From the NCBI RefSeq assembly GCF_900113445.1, contig NZ_FOPJ01000006.1, positions 1 to 64,000 on the forward strand: a DNA stretch of 64,000 nucleotides, in the 5' to 3' direction. Shown piece by piece: positions 47,835 through 56,318 of this stretch. Position 1 is the stretch's first letter; each line of letters begins with the position of its first letter. Both the position numbers and the translations under genes were made by a program. The notes beneath the pieces were generated by a model. The model ran no database searches, had not been told where the DNA came from, and saw only the letters and a program-made list of their open reading frames with translations. Source of the DNA: Corynebacterium spheniscorum. GTDB taxonomy: Bacteria; Actinomycetota; Actinomycetes; Mycobacteriales; Mycobacteriaceae.

Positions 47835-49910
47835 CTACGCATCCTCCATAATGAACCCGGCGTCCAGAATGCCGACCAGGTTATCAACCTGCTCATCCTT
47901 GGTGCGCCCAAGCCCGGAAGGGGTGATGGTGTTCGTCAGCGAAATACCGTCGAGGGCATCGTGGTAGTCCAGCTTGCCCACCGAGAGCATCGAGGCAATC
48001 ATGCCGTGGTTGTCGGCACCATTTTCGGGGTTAGCACCCGGTGCGAAGGGCGTGCCGGCCTTATGCCCGCAGGGGAAGGACCCAGTGGCCTTGCCGTACA
48101 CCACATTCGAGGTGATGGTGAGCACCGATTGCGTCGGAATGGCATCGCGGTACATGGGGATCGCACGGATCTTTTCCATGATGGTGTGCACGATGGTCGC
48201 GGCAATATCATCGGCGCGATCATCATCATTGCCATAGCGCGGGAAGTCGCCTTCGGTCTGATAATCCACAATCAGACCAGTCTCATCGCGTACCGGGGTC
48301 ACCTTGGCGTACTTAATGGCGCTCAAGGAGTCCGCCACGATCGACAGCCCCGCAATACCACAGCCCATGGTGCGGATGATTTCGGAGTCATGCAGTGCCA
48401 TTTCAATGGCCTCATAGGCGTACTTGTCATGGCAGTAGTGGATGATATTCAGCGCCTCAACATAGGTGCCCACCACCCAATCCAGCATGTCTTCGTACTT
48501 GCCCCACACTTCATCGAAGTCCAGCGGGCCATCGCCTTCAACCGGGGTGTAGCCTTCGACAACCTGCTTGCCGGATACTTCATCGCGGCCACCATTCATG
48601 GCATAAAGCAAAGTCTTCGCGGCGTTCACGCGGGCACCGAAGAATTGCATTTGCTTGCCGACCTTCATCGGGGACACGCAGCAAGCAATCGCGGCATCAT
48701 CGCCCCATTGGTCGCGGATCTGCTTATCGGATTCGTATTGGATCGAGGAGGTCTCGATCGAGATCGCGGCGCAGAATTCCTTATAGCCTTCGGGCAGTTC
48801 TTCATCCCAGAAGATGGTGATATTCGGTTCCGGTGCCGGCCCCAGGTTGCGCAGGGTTTGGAGCAAACGGAAGGAGGTCTTGGTTACCTGCGGGCGCCCA
48901 TCCACGGAGAACCCAGCATCCGACCAGGTAGCCCAATAGGGGTCACCGGAGAAGATCTGGTCATAGTCAATGGTGCGCAGGAAGCGCACGATGCGCAGCT
49001 TAATTACCAGCGCATCAATGATCTCCTGGGCATCTTCTTCGCTGATCACACCAGCGGCCAGGTCGCGCTCAAAGTAGATATCAAAGAAGGAGGAGAGGCG
49101 ACCAATCGACATCGCCGCACCATCTTGGCTCTTCACCGCGCCAAGGTAAGCGAAGTAGGTCCACTGCACAGCTTCCTTCGCGTTGCGCGCGGGACCAGAA
49201 ATATCAAACCCATAGGCTTCCGCCATGGTCTTGAGTTTCTTCAAAGCCTTGATTTGTTCGGCATGTTCTTCGCGGTAGCGTGCCCAGTGCTCAGAGAATC
49301 CTTCGGATCCCACGGCATGCTTTTGGGCTTCTTTATCTTCGATCAGGCGGTCCACACCATAAAGCGCGACGCGACGATAGTCGCCAATAATGCGGCCACG
49401 CCCATAGGCATCGGGCAGCCCGGTGATGATGTGCGAGGAACGCGCGGCACGAATCCGCGGGGTGTAGATATCAAAGACCGCATCATTGTGGGTCTTGCGA
49501 TAGCGGGTGAAGATCTCTTTGACCTTCGGGTCCGGTTCCTTACCAGCTTCCTTAATGGCGGTTTCCACCATGCGCCATCCACCAAAGGGCATCATGGCGC
49601 GCTTCAGCGGCACGTCGGTCTGCAAACCAACGATCACATCATCATCTTCGCTGATATATCCAGCGGGGAAAGCATCAATATCCGCGGGAGTCTCAGTATC
49701 CACGTCATAAACGCGGCGCTCCCGTTCTACAGAAAGATATTTATCTTCCAGCGTCTCCCACAGCTTCTTGGTTTTTTCCGTGGGGCCAGCCAGGAATTCA
49801 GCGTCTCCATCATAGGGGTTGTAATTGCGCTGAATGAAGTCTCGTACATTAATTTCTTCGGTCCAGGGGCCTTCTTTAAAGCCTTCCCAGGCCGAGTCGT
49901 GCATAGTCAT
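47835..49910 (-). CDS. pflB: Pyruvate formate-lyase catalytic chain, lacking the glycyl-radical end
   Basis: 691 residues from ATG 49910 (49904 also possible). Converts pyruvate and CoA to acetyl-CoA and formate in anaerobic growth. The Cys-Cys pair is present (AIACCVSPMKVGKQMQFFGA, residues 410-411), as are GLPDAYGRGRIIGDYRR and the late LDGISLTNTITPSGLG. The chain ends at DAGFIMEDA, where E. coli PflB continues for about 70 residues with the radical Gly. That missing part is the separate downstream gene. No fused or frameshifted remnant is seen in the 211-nt gap: stops follow at once and no homology appears. First gene of pflB-grcA-pflA. Confidence 0.92.
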   Translation of the reverse strand: MTMHDSAWEGFKEGPWTEEINVRDFIQRNYNPYDGDAEFLAGPTEKTKKLWETLEDKYLSVERERRVYDVDTETPADIDAFPAGYISEDDDVIVGLQTDVPLKRAMMPFGGWRMVETAIKEAGKEPDPKVKEIFTRYRKTHNDAVFDIYTPRIRAARSSHIITGLPDAYGRGRIIGDYRRVALYGVDRLIEDKEAQKHAVGSEGFSEHWARYREEHAEQIKALKKLKTMAEAYGFDISGPARNAKEAVQWTYFAYLGAVKSQDGAAMSIGRLSSFFDIYFERDLAAGVISEEDAQEIIDALVIKLRIVRFLRTIDYDQIFSGDPYWATWSDAGFSVDGRPQVTKTSFRLLQTLRNLGPAPEPNITIFWDEELPEGYKEFCAAISIETSSIQYESDKQIRDQWGDDAAIACCVSPMKVGKQMQFFGARVNAAKTLLYAMNGGRDEVSGKQVVEGYTPVEGDGPLDFDEVWGKYEDMLDWVVGTYVEALNIIHYCHDKYAYEAIEMALHDSEIIRTMGCGIAGLSIVADSLSAIKYAKVTPVRDETGLIVDYQTEGDFPRYGNDDDRADDIAATIVHTIMEKIRAIPMYRDAIPTQSVLTITSNVVYGKATGSFPCGHKAGTPFAPGANPENGADNHGMIASMLSVGKLDYHDALDGISLTNTITPSGLGRTKDEQVDNLVGILDAGFIMEDA

Positions 49911-50025
49911 CGTGGTTGATGAGCCTTTCACAGATCTCGGGTTTAGGGGGTATCCCTTGCAGCAACACCGCGCTTTTGGGACCTGTCCGTATTTGGTCTG
50001 ACCACGGCGGCCTGCCACAACACTC

Positions 50026-50031
50026 AGTATA
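50026..50031 (-). promoter_or_regulatory. -10 element of the pfl operon
   Basis: TATACT on the minus strand, about 115 nt before the pflB ATG; a start near 50019 would give a leader of about 110 nt. No good -35 at 17 nt, which fits an activator-dependent promoter. Confidence 0.5.
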
Positions 50032-50053
50032 GCCCCACCTCCTGGGCAAAGCT

Positions 50054-50065
50054 TGCCTCGAGGCA
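50054..50065. promoter_or_regulatory. 12-bp perfect palindrome upstream of pflB
   Basis: TGCCTCGAGGCA, one base apart from the adjacent GTGA-N6-TCAC site. Possible second operator; the binding protein is unknown. Confidence 0.45.
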
Positions 50066-50066
50066 G

Positions 50067-50080
50067 GTGAGAGCTCTCAC
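50067..50080. promoter_or_regulatory. GlxR/CRP-type site upstream of pflB
   Basis: GTGAGAGCTCTCAC is a perfect 14-bp palindrome and fits the core GTGA-N6-TCAC of the corynebacterial cAMP regulator GlxR (TGTGA-N6-TCACA). It is centred about 54 nt upstream of the predicted start point. Confidence 0.55.
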
Positions 50081-50113
50081 TTAACACAGCCTCATCCGGG
50101 GGTACGTTTGCAT

Positions 50114-50142
50114 AAAAAATGGCCCCTTCGGTGAAGGAGCCA
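50114..50142 (-). terminator. Rho-independent terminator of ndh
   Basis: On the minus strand TGGCTCCTTC-ACC-GAAGGGGCCA (50142-50120) is followed by six T. A classical intrinsic terminator, 15 nt past the ndh stop. Confidence 0.93.
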
Positions 50143-50156
50143 CTCAAAGCTAGATT

Positions 50157-51542
50157 TTAGGCCTTTTCCTTAAGTTCCGGTTTTGCTTCTGCATTTCCGA
50201 GAACGTCGGCGAGCTTGGCAAGTCCGGTGCGGGCGTGCAGTTGCTGCCTAGTCACCGCCAGGTTCCAGCGCTTCGGAGTCAGCGCGTTCAGAACCCAGTT
50301 GATCACAGACACAAGACGGTTGCGGAAGCCAACCAGGAAGGACACGTGAACCATGAGCCACAGGATCCAACCAATAAAGCCAGTGACCTCCATCTTGCCC
50401 ATCTTCACCACTGCATTGAAGCGGGAGATGGTAGCCATGGAGCCCTTATCGAAGAACTCGAAGGGCTCACGGGAGGTGGAGTCACGACCATCAGCTTCAG
50501 CAGCAATCTGGTCAGCAGCGTATTGGCCACCCTGGATAGCAACCTGAGCAACACCGGGCAGGCGATCCAGGCTCATCATGTCGCCAATGACGAAGACATT
50601 GTGCTTATCAGCAACAGTCAGGTCCTTGTTCACCGGGACGCGGCCGGCGCGGTCAACCTCAACGCCGCACTGCTCGGCAACCATCTTGCCCAGCGGGCTG
50701 GCAGCCACACCAGCGGACCAGATTTTGCAGAATGCCTCAACAGTGTGCTCGGACTCATCCACCGTGGACTTATAGGTGACGGAGTTTTCATCCACATTGG
50801 TCACCATGGCGTTCAGCTTGACCTCAACACCAAGCTTCTCCAGCTGACGCTGAGCATTGCGGCCCAGACGCTTGCCGAAGGGCGGCAGCACCTGCGGGGC
50901 GCCGTCGAGCAGCACAATCTTGGCGGAAGAGGTGGTGAAGTTGGTGTATTCTCCAGCTAGAGTGCGGTGAGCCATTTCGGCGAGCTGGCCAGCCAGCTCC
51001 ACACCGGTGGGGCCAGCACCAACCACCACGAAGGTCAAGAGACGCTCACGCTCAGCCGGATCATCAGTCAGCTCAGCACGCTCGAAGGCACCCACGATGC
51101 GCGCACGCAGTTCCAGCGCGTCATCGAGGGTCTTCATACCCGGCGCAAACTCAGCGAAGTGATCATTGCCGAAGTAAGACTGCCCAGCACCAGCAGCAAC
51201 GATTAGGTAATCGTATTCATAGGTGCGACGGTAATCATCCAGCTTCGCGGTGACAGTCTGCTTGTCGACATTAATGTCGGTGACTTCACCCTTGACCACG
51301 TGAGCATTATCTTGCTTGGCCAGAATCTGGCGGGTCGCAGGAGCGATTTCGCCGGAGGACAAAATGCCGGTGGCCACCTGGTACAGCAGCGGCTGGAAGA
51401 GGTGATGGTTGGTGCGGTCGATGACGGTGACCTCAACATCAGCGTCTTTGAGTTCGCGGGCAGCAAAGATGCCACCGAAGCCAGCACCAATGATGACTAC
51501 GTGGGGGCGTCCGCCTTCGGGGCGGAAGGGAGCGTTCGTCAT
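50157..51542 (-). CDS. ndh: Type II NADH dehydrogenase (NDH-2)
   Basis: 461 residues. Two Rossmann dinucleotide-binding sites: VVIIGAGFGGIFAARELK (FAD, about residue 15) and VVVGAGPTGVELAGQLAEM (NADH, about residue 172), and the FAD-binding VFVIGDMMSLDR. A C-terminal membrane-anchoring helix region is seen (GWILWLMVHVSFLVGFRNRL). Transfers electrons from NADH to menaquinone without proton pumping. The order ndh-CFA synthase-MFS resembles C. glutamicum cg1656-cg1658. Confidence 0.95.
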   Translation of the reverse strand: MTNAPFRPEGGRPHVVIIGAGFGGIFAARELKDADVEVTVIDRTNHHLFQPLLYQVATGILSSGEIAPATRQILAKQDNAHVVKGEVTDINVDKQTVTAKLDDYRRTYEYDYLIVAAGAGQSYFGNDHFAEFAPGMKTLDDALELRARIVGAFERAELTDDPAERERLLTFVVVGAGPTGVELAGQLAEMAHRTLAGEYTNFTTSSAKIVLLDGAPQVLPPFGKRLGRNAQRQLEKLGVEVKLNAMVTNVDENSVTYKSTVDESEHTVEAFCKIWSAGVAASPLGKMVAEQCGVEVDRAGRVPVNKDLTVADKHNVFVIGDMMSLDRLPGVAQVAIQGGQYAADQIAAEADGRDSTSREPFEFFDKGSMATISRFNAVVKMGKMEVTGFIGWILWLMVHVSFLVGFRNRLVSVINWVLNALTPKRWNLAVTRQQLHARTGLAKLADVLGNAEAKPELKEKA

Positions 51543-51678
51543 ATGTGCGTCTCTCCTGTCGGGGTTGAAGGTTTCAAATTCTAGGTTTTATTGATTTTGA
51601 CCCAGGAAAAGATGGGGTATGAAGGACCATCCTAGTCCGCACCCAAAGAAACAAAATTCTTTACCCCTGTATTAGTTC

Positions 51679-51693
51679 GAACATAATGTGTTC
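51679..51693. promoter_or_regulatory. Inverted repeat between ndh and ufaA
   Basis: GAACATAATGTGTTC (arms GAACA / TGTTC separated by five bases, imperfectly longer outside). Lies between two divergent genes, so it could control either. Spacing is not that of LexA. Confidence 0.4.
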
Positions 51694-51769
51694 AACCGTA
51701 CATATTGCCGAGCTTTTGTGATGTCAAACCGTCATTTGGCAGCTCATCTGCCTCAACCCACTAGAATGA

Positions 51770-53113
51770 ATGCGAACCACGTACGCCCATCAAGGAGGTG
51801 AAGGCGCCATCGACGGAGCAGCCGGCACAGAAGCCCATATCGATCAACATCGCTGGCCCGGTATTGCCCAATTACCGCAGCTTCACTTCGCTAGCTCCCG
51901 CACCAAACATGAGGAGGCCCGCTTCGCCAGTGCCTGCCGCCGCGTCGGCATTGAACTCGCAGGTCAAAGCCCAGATATTACGATCGAATCTGATGCTCTT
52001 TTCCTCCGCATCGCCGATGCCGGCTGGCTGGGTTTAATGGAATCCTTCATGGCCGGGGAGTGGCGTGCGAAAGACCTTACGGACGTGCTTACGGGGCTGA
52101 TCAAGGTCGGCTACGAGCCCACCAAAATAACGCTCGCCGGATTAAAACTTCGCCGTGCCAGCCACCTCAACCCCAGCGAAGAATTGGCTTCCATCCCACC
52201 AGAATTGATGAAACACTCCGCCGCCGATGGGATGAGTATTTTTTCTGCGGTTTTCCAATCAGGGGTATCTACCACGGTGCGTGAATCGGTGAATTCCTAT
52301 GTCCGCGGGGCCGGAAAAGGCCGTGAACCGGCCCGGCATTTTGTGGATGTTACCGAGATTATCGCCCCAGTTAATGTCGAACGCGAAGACCTTGGTGCCG
52401 CCCAAATTCATGGCATTGAGATGCTCTTGGAGGCCGGTGAAGTTGGTGCCGGTACGCACCTGATGGTCTATCCCACCGTCGGTGGGGCAGTCGCTATGGC
52501 AGCGTCGCGTAAGAAAGCTACTGTCGATACCTTCACCCTCGATCCCAACATGGCCCTCGCGGTGGAAGAACGCCTCACCTTCGCGGGACTAAGCGATGCG
52601 GTGCACATCATCAACCCCACTGATATTCCCCAGCGGTGGGCAGGTGGTAGCCGCTATGACGCCGTCATTAGCATCGGCACCCTCGATACTTTATATCCGG
52701 CAGCCAAAAAACGGGTGCTTAAAGATATCGACCACATGTTGGTTGCTGGAGCTAAGGCTGTGCTCCAAACCGATATCCTCAAAGTCCGCGGCCAGGCCAC
52801 GGATGCGATTGCTAGCCTGAGGGCGTATATGTGGCCAGGGTTGAGCTACCTAGAGACGGCCGATATTCACCGGATGGTGGACCGCAACACTTCATTGCGC
52901 GTGATCGCCGAAACCCACATCGGTGCCCACCAAGCCGATTCATTGAAGCTTCGCCGCGCGATCTTTGAGGGCAATCTCCGCGATGCTGCCGCAGATGGTT
53001 TTGATGTAGCTTATCGGCGTCTCTGGCGTTATCAACTTGCTCTTCGAGAGGCCCTGCTTCGCTGCGGGATCTTGGATACTGTGCAGCTCACTTTGCGCAC
53101 CCGTCGGCGTTAG
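51770..53113 (+). CDS. ufaA: Cyclopropane-fatty-acid-synthase-like methyltransferase
   Basis: 447 residues. CFA synthase / mycolic acid methyltransferase family: N-terminal lipid-binding-like region (IRIADAGWLGLMESFMAGEWRAKDLTDVL) and a C-terminal SAM domain in which the usual glycine-rich motif reads weakly (MVYPTVGGAVAMAAS). M. tuberculosis UfaA1 helps make tuberculostearic acid. The ATG 51770 is the only canonical in-frame start, but it has no Shine-Dalgarno, whereas a strong AAGGAGGTGA at 51792-51801 lies 7 nt before an in-frame ATC. The degenerate SAM loop makes catalytic activity less certain. Confidence 0.75.
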   Translation: MRTTYAHQGGEGAIDGAAGTEAHIDQHRWPGIAQLPQLHFASSRTKHEEARFASACRRVGIELAGQSPDITIESDALFLRIADAGWLGLMESFMAGEWRAKDLTDVLTGLIKVGYEPTKITLAGLKLRRASHLNPSEELASIPPELMKHSAADGMSIFSAVFQSGVSTTVRESVNSYVRGAGKGREPARHFVDVTEIIAPVNVEREDLGAAQIHGIEMLLEAGEVGAGTHLMVYPTVGGAVAMAASRKKATVDTFTLDPNMALAVEERLTFAGLSDAVHIINPTDIPQRWAGGSRYDAVISIGTLDTLYPAAKKRVLKDIDHMLVAGAKAVLQTDILKVRGQATDAIASLRAYMWPGLSYLETADIHRMVDRNTSLRVIAETHIGAHQADSLKLRRAIFEGNLRDAAADGFDVAYRRLWRYQLALREALLRCGILDTVQLTLRTRRR

Positions 53114-53126
53114 CTGGCAGCAAAAG

Positions 53127-53171
53127 AAGAATGCCCGCCCCAGGCGCAATCTGCCTGGGGCGGGCATTCTT
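53127..53171. terminator. Bidirectional terminator between ufaA and the MFS gene
   Basis: Perfect 19-bp stem (53127-53145 with 53153-53171), 7-nt loop, between convergent genes. The A/T ends of the arms (AAGAAT / ATTCTT) give the U-tract in each direction. Confidence 0.93.
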
Positions 53172-53187
53172 AGGAACTGTGACTGCT

Positions 53188-54552
53188 TTAGATGGTGTTC
53201 ATATCGTGGTGGCGGGTTTCGCGCATGAGTACAACTGCCAGCAACGAGATGGCCGAGACCACGATCAGATAGTAGCCAACTGAGGTGACACCATGGTTAG
53301 CGGCCAGGGCAGTGGCGATGAAGGGGGCCACGGCTGCGCCCAAGATGGAGGACACATTGTAGGAGATGCCAGAACCGGTATAGCGGACGTTCGTGGGGAA
53401 CATTTCCGGGAGTACCGCGGACATCGGGCCGAAGATCATGCCCATCAAGAACATACCGATGGTCAGGAAGCTCAGAACACTGGTTTCGGTGGCGGTGTCG
53501 ATATTCAGGAAGTAGTTGAAGCTGAACCCGAAGATGATGATGGCAACGGTGGTCCAACCCAGGGTGTTCTTGCGGCCCCAGGCATCAGCCAACCAACCAG
53601 ATAGCGGGATACCCACCACGAAGGCCAGGATGGACAGCAGCTGCAGCTTCAGGAAGTGGGTGTAGGGAATACCCAGACCGAGGCCAGCTTCCTTGGACCC
53701 CAGGCCGTAGGAGAGCACCCAGGTGGTGACCAAGTAGAAGAGGGTGTAGCAGCCAACCATCACGAAGGTGCCGGAGATCAGCGGACGCCAGGCAACCTTA
53801 AAGACTTCGCGGAGCGGCTTATCAACCTTCTTGCCTTCGTTAACGGCATTTTGGAAGACGGGGGTCTCATCCAAACGCAGGCGAACATAAAGACCAACAG
53901 CAACCATGATGGCGGACAGCAGGAAGGGGATACGCCAACCCCAGGTCATGAAGGCGCCTTCAAGATCACCAGCGGTATGCCCCAGGGAGCTCACGATGAT
54001 CAGGAAGAGACCATTTGCCAGGATGAAGCCGAAGGGAGCGCCCAGCTGCGGCCACATGGCTGCGCGAGCACGGCGGCCTTCAGCTGCGGTCTCGGTGGCC
54101 AGCAACGCGGCACCGGACCATTCGCCACCAAGGCCCAAGCCCTGGCAGAAACGCATCAGAGCCAGCAGGGCAGGGGCGATAATGCCAATGGAGGTGTAGG
54201 GCGGCAGCAACCCGATGATGAAGGTAGCAATACCCATGGTCAGCAGTGCGAACACCAAGGTAGCCTTGCGGCCCACGCGGTCACCAAAGTGGCCGAAGAG
54301 CACAGAGCCCAGCGGGCGGGCGATGAAGGCGAGGCCGAAGGTGGCGAAAGAGGCCAGCAGGCTGACGGTCGGGCTTTCGGCCTTCGGGAAGAATAGGTGC
54401 GGGAACACGGCCACAGCTGCGGTCGCATAAGCATAAAAGTCATAGAACTCGATGGTGGTGCCCACCGTCGAGGCGATAATCACGCGGTTTCTTTCGCGTT
54501 TCGTCAGCTCCTTCTGTGGAGCTTTGGCAGTCGTTGTGACAGCGGTAGTCAT
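53188..54552 (-). CDS. MHS-family MFS transporter
   Basis: 454 residues, 12 predicted membrane helices. The family marks are present: GTTIEFYDFYAYATAA in helix 1, RPLGSVLFGHFGDRVGRK after helix 2 and RFCQGLGLGGEWSGAALLATE in helix 4-5. Metabolite:H+ symporters of this type carry proline/betaine, shikimate, citrate or similar solutes; the substrate is not readable. Equivalent to the MFS gene next to ufaA in C. glutamicum. Confidence 0.92.
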   Translation of the reverse strand: MTTAVTTTAKAPQKELTKRERNRVIIASTVGTTIEFYDFYAYATAAVAVFPHLFFPKAESPTVSLLASFATFGLAFIARPLGSVLFGHFGDRVGRKATLVFALLTMGIATFIIGLLPPYTSIGIIAPALLALMRFCQGLGLGGEWSGAALLATETAAEGRRARAAMWPQLGAPFGFILANGLFLIIVSSLGHTAGDLEGAFMTWGWRIPFLLSAIMVAVGLYVRLRLDETPVFQNAVNEGKKVDKPLREVFKVAWRPLISGTFVMVGCYTLFYLVTTWVLSYGLGSKEAGLGLGIPYTHFLKLQLLSILAFVVGIPLSGWLADAWGRKNTLGWTTVAIIIFGFSFNYFLNIDTATETSVLSFLTIGMFLMGMIFGPMSAVLPEMFPTNVRYTGSGISYNVSSILGAAVAPFIATALAANHGVTSVGYYLIVVSAISLLAVVLMRETRHHDMNTI

Positions 54553-54737
54553 GGAGTTCCTCTCACATCCTGCGGAGTTGCGGTATGTGGGAGGAAGAAT
54601 AAGTTTCTCACCTAGTGGAAGTCAACTCTCAACTAATGGGAAAATAGGGCAGGGGAGGAGCTTTAAAAATGAGAAAATCCTCTTACGTGCTGAGATAGCA
54701 CCATAGAGGGCTCAATTATGGATTTTTGTTGTCTTTA
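54553..54737 (-). other. AT-richer spacer upstream of the MFS gene
   Basis: 185 nt without coding potential, between two co-directional minus-strand genes. It must hold the MFS promoter; no consensus boxes stood out. Base composition is noticeably more AT-rich than the window as a whole. Confidence 0.5.
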
Positions 54738-55340
54738 TCACATTCTGCCGGCAGCTTGCTTGGAGTGGTCGACAATCAAACCGTGGAAGGTTCCGAACTC
54801 CGCCGCAGAAAGAACGGGAAGATGCTGATCAAGGGCTCTTTTTGCGGCCTTGTAATTGGGGAATGAACCAAAGCCTCGACTAGCTAGCAGACGCCGCGCA
54901 TAAAGGTCATAAATGAATAGCGGTCGCTGGTACACATAAAGCGCAATAGAGTCGGCAGTCTCATCGCCAATGCCACGCACAGATAATAACGACTTTCGTA
55001 ACCGCGCAGTGTCCCATGAGCGGGCTTCAGCATCGTTATCAACAAACCACTGAGTTGCCTCACGTAGATACGTCGTCTTCACGCGGTAGAAGCCCGCAGA
55101 GTAAATCAGCTCTTGTAAACGCGGCAGCGGCAACTCTAAAAGTGTGTGTGGATCCAGAGCATCGGCGGCTTTGAGTTGAGCGATGGCGGTTTCTACATTG
55201 CGCCAGGAAGTGTTTTGGGTCAGTACCGCGCCGACGATAATTTCATAGCGGCTATCAGCCGGCCACCATGTGCTCAAAGCAGTAGTCGATTCCAGCTCTT
55301 TATAGAGGGCGAGTAGGTCTTGAGTCGTCTGGGTAGTCAT
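54738..55340 (-). CDS. HhH-GPD DNA glycosylase (Endo III-like)
   Basis: 200 residues. The helix-hairpin-helix (LLSVRGIGDETADSIALYVYQRP, about residue 115) and the catalytic Asp (FIYDLYARR) are present; WWPADSRYEIIVGAVLTQNTSWRNV is the usual start of this fold. No C-terminal 4Fe-4S cluster Cys, so it is of the MagIII/alkyl-base type rather than Nth. Repairs damaged bases. The gene and flanks are AT-richer than neighbours, and its promoter contains a perfect palindrome; it may have been acquired. Confidence 0.85.
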   Translation of the reverse strand: MTTQTTQDLLALYKELESTTALSTWWPADSRYEIIVGAVLTQNTSWRNVETAIAQLKAADALDPHTLLELPLPRLQELIYSAGFYRVKTTYLREATQWFVDNDAEARSWDTARLRKSLLSVRGIGDETADSIALYVYQRPLFIYDLYARRLLASRGFGSFPNYKAAKRALDQHLPVLSAAEFGTFHGLIVDHSKQAAGRM

Positions 55341-55366
55341 GGAGGCTTCCGGACAGCGTAATTGTC

Positions 55367-55380
55367 ATAATGTACATTAT
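55367..55380. promoter_or_regulatory. 14-bp perfect palindrome at the glycosylase promoter
   Basis: ATAATGTACATTAT, 26 nt upstream of the glycosylase ATG. Its arms also look like -10 boxes (CATAAT / TACATTAT), so it could be an operator overlapping the promoter. Confidence 0.5.
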
Positions 55381-55421
55381 CGGCGCAATAACAGGAGGGC
55401 AACTATATGGCCCTATTAACG

Positions 55422-55616
55422 TCACTGACGTAATTCTGCCTGTTCTTCCCGTCTAGCGCGGTGCCCAACTACCAATTGGCTAATCGTCAGCAGCATCATC
55501 ACTACCGCAAAGACCAGCAGCCACCAGGCCTGCCGATAAGCCACGTAAATGCCGAAGATCAATAAGGCCGCAAAGCGAACCCAGATCATCGGCAGCATCC
55601 GTGCGGCGGTACTCAT
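55422..55616 (-). CDS. Small two-helix membrane protein
   Basis: 64 residues with two predicted membrane helices (about 10-28 and 30-50) and a charged tail (HRARREEQAELRQ). Its ATG overlaps the YceI stop (TAATG), so it is the second gene of that transcript and probably works at the membrane with it. No family recognised. Confidence 0.72.
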   Translation of the reverse strand: MSTAARMLPMIWVRFAALLIFGIYVAYRQAWWLLVFAVVMMLLTISQLVVGHRARREEQAELRQ

Positions 55617-56308
55617 TAGCGGCGCTCCAGATGCAGGCGAATATTCAGCTCGCCTTCCTCATCAACCTTTGCGGCAATAAACTCCGGAGTCTCCACCCCA
55701 AAGTCCAAACGGTTAATCGGCACATCCCCGGAGATCAAAATTGTGCGGCCATCACGGATTGCATCAAACTCGTGGGTAATTTCCTTCTTCTCGCCATGGA
55801 TGATCATGTCGCCGGTTAAGGTGAGCTTCCCGGGTGTGCCATCATCCGGCAAAGCTGCCAGATCAGCTGGCTTGGTTAATTCGAAGCTTGCTTCGGGGAA
55901 TTTATCGGTGTCGAGCAATTTGCGGCGGACATTGACATCACGGCGCATTTTGTCGGTGACGATATCAGTCATATCCACGGTGACCAAAGCCTCCGTTAAC
56001 TGACCTTTCTTCACCTGACCTTCACCACTGACATCCTCCGTTGCTCCGGAGGTGGTCTTACGCTCACCGGGCAGAATCTCAAAGAAAGTGAAGCCCACCG
56101 CGGAGGTATTTGGCTTCTTCCCCTTGGTGACCTTCCACTCCCCGTCCAAGTCAACGGAGGCAGGTTTTGCATGGTCGTGGCGGAAACCAGTGACCTTCAC
56201 CCCCGGCCCGGACATATGCGAATAGATAGTTGGTGCAACGGAAATTAACGCGATACCTAGCACCAAAATGGCGAAGATAGCGACGAGTCGTTTTTGTCCT
56301 TTTTGCAT
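55616..56308 (-). CDS. YceI-family lipid-binding-like protein, membrane anchored
   Basis: 230 residues. An N-terminal membrane helix (about 8-28) without a Cys for lipidation, then the YceI barrel: VDLDGEWKV, VNVRRKLLDTDKFPEASFEL, LTGDMIIHGEKKEITHEF. YceI proteins bind polyprenoid or amide lipids; the ligand is not determined here. It is upstream of the small two-helix gene and likely outside the cytoplasm. Confidence 0.88.
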   Translation of the reverse strand: MQKGQKRLVAIFAILVLGIALISVAPTIYSHMSGPGVKVTGFRHDHAKPASVDLDGEWKVTKGKKPNTSAVGFTFFEILPGERKTTSGATEDVSGEGQVKKGQLTEALVTVDMTDIVTDKMRRDVNVRRKLLDTDKFPEASFELTKPADLAALPDDGTPGKLTLTGDMIIHGEKKEITHEFDAIRDGRTILISGDVPINRLDFGVETPEFIAAKVDEEGELNIRLHLERR

Positions 56309-56318
56309 AATTGGGTGT

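Noticed and set aside
47832..49919. A 695-codon open frame antisense to pflB
   Set aside because: It mirrors the biased codons of pflB; the product has no recognisable motif and the opposite strand encodes a clearly conserved enzyme.
51679..51693. LexA (SOS) box
   Set aside because: The arms GAACA / TGTTC are separated by five bases, whereas the LexA site requires two.
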